DNA of 7,432 nt from Caldifarciminota bacterium (lineage in GTDB: Bacteria > Hydrothermota > Hydrothermia > S141-80), in the NCBI GenBank assembly GCA_015490255.1, contig WFYF01000036.1:1-7432 (forward strand), written 5' to 3'. This document shows, one piece after another, positions 5,431 to 7,432 of this stretch (within the stretch, counting starts at the first letter, position 1; each line of letters starts with the position of its first letter). Both the position numbers and the translations under genes were made by a program. The notes beneath the pieces were generated by a model. That model saw nothing but the letters and a program-made list of their open reading frames with translations, was not told the DNA's origin and did not search any database.

Positions 5431-7432
5431 TCAGGCCTTCATCATCCGCCGCAGAACAAATTGCAGAATCCCTCCGTGACGATGATATTCCACTTCCACC
5501 GGCGTGTCCAGGCGGGTTTTCACCTGGAAGGTCACGGTGGAACCGTCCTGTTTCCGCGCCTCCACCGTGAGGAGTTTCCCGGGGGTCAGACCCTCCGAGA
5601 TCCCCCGGATGGTATACACTTCCGTGCCGTCCAGTCTGAGGGTTTCGGCGTTTTCTCCGGGGAGGAACTCCAGGGGCAGCACGCCCATCCCCACCAGGTT
5701 GCTCCGGTGGATGCGCTCAAAACTTTCCGCAATCACTGCCTTCACACCGAGCAGAGCGGTTCCTTTGGCCGCCCAGTCCCGGGAGCTCCCCGTGCCATAC
5801 TCCTTTCCGGCGATCACCAGCAGGGGAATCCCGGCTTGTCTGTACGCTTCGGCCGCCTCAAAAATGGTGGTGCGCTGACCGTTCAGGAAGTTGATGGTAT
5901 AGCCTCCCTCCACGCCGGGGACCAGCTTGTTTTTGAGCCGCACGTTTCCGAAGGTCCCCCGGATCATCACCTCGTGGTTGCCCCGCCGGGAGCCGAAGGT
6001 GTTGAACTCGTGGGGCTTCACCCCGCGCTCCATGAGATATTTTGCCGCAGGACTGTCCGGAGGAATGGCCCCGGCCGGAGAGATATGGTCCGTGGTGACC
6101 GAATCCCCGAGAAACACCAGCACCCGGGCGTTTTCAATGTCCTTCGGATCCTCGGGTTCCAGGGGCATGTCCACGAAATAGGGCGGCTCCTGGATATACG
6201 TGGAGTTCGGATCCCAGGTGTAAAGCGTCCCCTCCGGAGCTTCCAGGGCTTCCCACCGCTCGTCCCCTTCAAAGACCGTGGCGTATTTTTTCCGGAAGAG
6301 TTCAGGGTCCAGGACGCTTTCCACCGTTTCCCGAATCTCCTGGAGGGAGGGCCAGATGTCCCGGAGATAGACCGGTTCGCCGTTGGGGTCAAAACCGAGG
6401 GGCTCGTGCTCAAAGTCAATGTCCATGCGTCCGGCGATGGCATAGGCCACTACCATCATGGGAGAAGCCAGATAGTTGGCCCGCACAAGAGGATGGATGC
6501 GGGCCTCAAAGTTCCGGTTCCCGGAAAGCACGGAAGCAACCACAAGATCCCCTTCTTTGATGGCCTTTTCAATGGCAGGCGGCAGGGGTCCGGAATTGCC
6601 GATGCAGGTGGTGCATCCATACCCCACCACGTGGAAGCGCAGGGCCTCCAGGAACTCCAGCAATCCGGCCCGCTCCAGATAGACCGTCACCACCCGGGAA
6701 CCCGGTGCCAGGCTGGTTTTCACATAGGGTTTCACGTCAAGCCCCCGTTCCACCGCCTTTCTGGCCACAAGCCCGGCCCCGATCATCACGGAAGGGTTGG
6801 AGGTGTTGGTGCAGCTGGTGATGGCGGCGATCACCACGCTGCCGTCCCGGAGGGTGACCACCTCGTCTCCGATTTTCACCTGAACCGCGTGACGTACGGC
6901 CGTGGCGGTTCCTCCTTCGTCCTCCCATCTTCCCCCGTTGTCCGGGGGCTCGTGTCCGAACTCCCGGAGCACCTCAAAGAACCGGGTTTTGGCCTCCCGG
7001 AGAGGGATGCGGTCCTGGGGCCGGCGGGGGCCGGCGATGCTGGGCTCCACGGTGGCCAGATCCAGCTCCAGCACATCGGTATAGGTCGGATCCGGCGTTT
7101 CATCGGTGCGGAAAAGGTGCTGGGTTTTGAGATACCGTTCCACCCGTTCCACCAGGTGTTCCCGGGCGGTGCCCCGGAGATATTCCAGGGTGGCGTTGTC
7201 CACCGGGAAAAATCCCATGGTGGCACCGTATTCGGGGGCCATGTTGGCGATGGTGGCCCGGTCGGGCACGGAGAGACTGGAAAGGCCGGGGCCGAAAAAT
7301 TCCACGAACTTGCCCACCACGCCGTATTTCCGGAGCATCTCGGTGATGGTGAGGACCAGGTCGGTGGCTGTGGCCCCCTCGGACAGTTCGCCGGTGAGGC
7401 GCACGCCGATCACCTCGGGCAGGACCATGTAG
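5431..7432 (-). CDS. acnA: Aconitate hydratase, AcnA type, 5' partial
   Basis: Aconitase interconverts citrate and isocitrate in the TCA cycle using a 4Fe-4S cluster. The gene runs off the right edge; 666 codons are seen and, against about 890 residues for E. coli AcnA, roughly 220-240 N-terminal residues are missing. Numbered from the Met codon at 7428, which is internal and not a start, the cluster ligands are Cys206 ('ITSCTNTSNPSVM'), Cys272 and Cys275 ('GYGCTTCIGNSGP'). 'GNRNFEARIHP' (303-313) is a classic family signature. A linker leads to the C-terminal swivel domain, beginning near 'GDSVTTDHISPAGAI' (441-455), with 'GTGSSRDWAAKG' (545-556) carrying the catalytic serine (Ser548) and substrate-binding Arg550. 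The swivel domain at the C-terminus marks the AcnA/IRP class, not AcnB. The frame is intact with no lost active-site residue. A strong terminator follows the stop. IRP-like RNA binding by the apo-protein is known for relatives but not shown here. Confidence 0.97.
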   Translation of the reverse strand, partial: YMVLPEVIGVRLTGELSEGATATDLVLTITEMLRKYGVVGKFVEFFGPGLSSLSVPDRATIANMAPEYGATMGFFPVDNATLEYLRGTAREHLVERVERYLKTQHLFRTDETPDPTYTDVLELDLATVEPSIAGPRRPQDRIPLREAKTRFFEVLREFGHEPPDNGGRWEDEGGTATAVRHAVQVKIGDEVVTLRDGSVVIAAITSCTNTSNPSVMIGAGLVARKAVERGLDVKPYVKTSLAPGSRVVTVYLERAGLLEFLEALRFHVVGYGCTTCIGNSGPLPPAIEKAIKEGDLVVASVLSGNRNFEARIHPLVRANYLASPMMVVAYAIAGRMDIDFEHEPLGFDPNGEPVYLRDIWPSLQEIRETVESVLDPELFRKKYATVFEGDERWEALEAPEGTLYTWDPNSTYIQEPPYFVDMPLEPEDPKDIENARVLVFLGDSVTTDHISPAGAIPPDSPAAKYLMERGVKPHEFNTFGSRRGNHEVMIRGTFGNVRLKNKLVPGVEGGYTINFLNGQRTTIFEAAEAYRQAGIPLLVIAGKEYGTGSSRDWAAKGTALLGVKAVIAESFERIHRSNLVGMGVLPLEFLPGENAETLRLDGTEVYTIRGISEGLTPGKLLTVEARKQDGSTVTFQVKTRLDTPVEVEYHRHGGILQFVLRRMMKA
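5482..5510 (-). promoter_or_regulatory. Candidate internal promoter for the PLP-enzyme gene in the acn 3' end
   Basis: On the minus strand, TGGACA (5505-5510) and TATCAT (5482-5487) each differ from consensus at one base and are exactly 17 bases apart. The start would fall near 5474, giving a leader of about 125 bases that includes the acn stop and the terminator hairpin. It lies wholly in coding sequence, so chance cannot be excluded. Confidence 0.4.

Noticed and set aside
5421..5438. Two AGGCCT copies around the acn stop that could pair as a hairpin
   Set aside because: The stem is only six bases with no T-run, and AGGCCT is self-complementary, so the pairing is likely fortuitous; the adjacent 16-bp hairpin explains termination.

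Overview
The window is a moderately GC-rich bacterial segment (about 60% G+C by eye) from a Gram-negative organism that makes lipid A. The clearest lineage clue is a fused lpxC-fabZ gene, an arrangement known mainly from the Bacteroidota/Chlorobiota/Gemmatimonadota side of the tree. The best promoter here is an ordinary sigma-70 type (TTGACA, 17 bp, TACAAT) and the Shine-Dalgarno sites are strong (AGGAGG). Both fit a GC-rich FCB lineage such as a Gemmatimonadota-like bacterium better than Bacteroides and its relatives. The lineage is inferred, not proven.

Left part, plus strand (1-2623): the 3' portion of a lipid A operon. It holds the C-terminal half of LpxC fused to FabZ, then LpxA, then a Gfo/Idh/MocA-family NAD(P)-dependent oxidoreductase. 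The three genes are joined by 4-base stop/start overlaps (ATGA, GTGA). LpxA and LpxC are the first and second steps of lipid A synthesis, and FabZ acts on the same hydroxyacyl-ACP pool. The oxidoreductase is the least understood member; a GnnA-like sugar 3-dehydrogenase role is possible, but no partner aminotransferase is visible.

Middle, plus strand (2624-3750): a single-gene unit encoding a secreted lipoprotein of unknown function. It has a Gly/Asp/Thr-rich linker, a DxDxDG-type acidic motif, four cysteines after the lipid-anchor cysteine, and an internal 15-base in-phase repeat. It ends at a strong hairpin that also serves as terminator for the converging minus-strand genes.

Right part, minus strand (7432 down to 3772): aconitase AcnA (5' end outside the window), a 16-bp-stem terminator, a Cys/Met-metabolism PLP enzyme resembling methionine gamma-lyase, and an HU-family DNA-binding protein. 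The HU promoter's -35 box contains the stop codon of the PLP-enzyme gene. A good promoter candidate for the PLP enzyme lies inside the acn 3' end, upstream of the terminator, so the hairpin may act as an attenuator as well as an end point for acn.

Every stretch over 300 bases is coding; the gaps are 144, 77, 66 and 81 bases. Most of the content is housekeeping. I found no mobile element, CRISPR array, rRNA or tRNA, and nothing that amounts to a new multi-gene system. The points most worth a second look are the oxidoreductase in the lipid A operon, the unknown lipoprotein, the Gly-for-Cys replacement in the PLP enzyme and the acn/PLP-enzyme junction.
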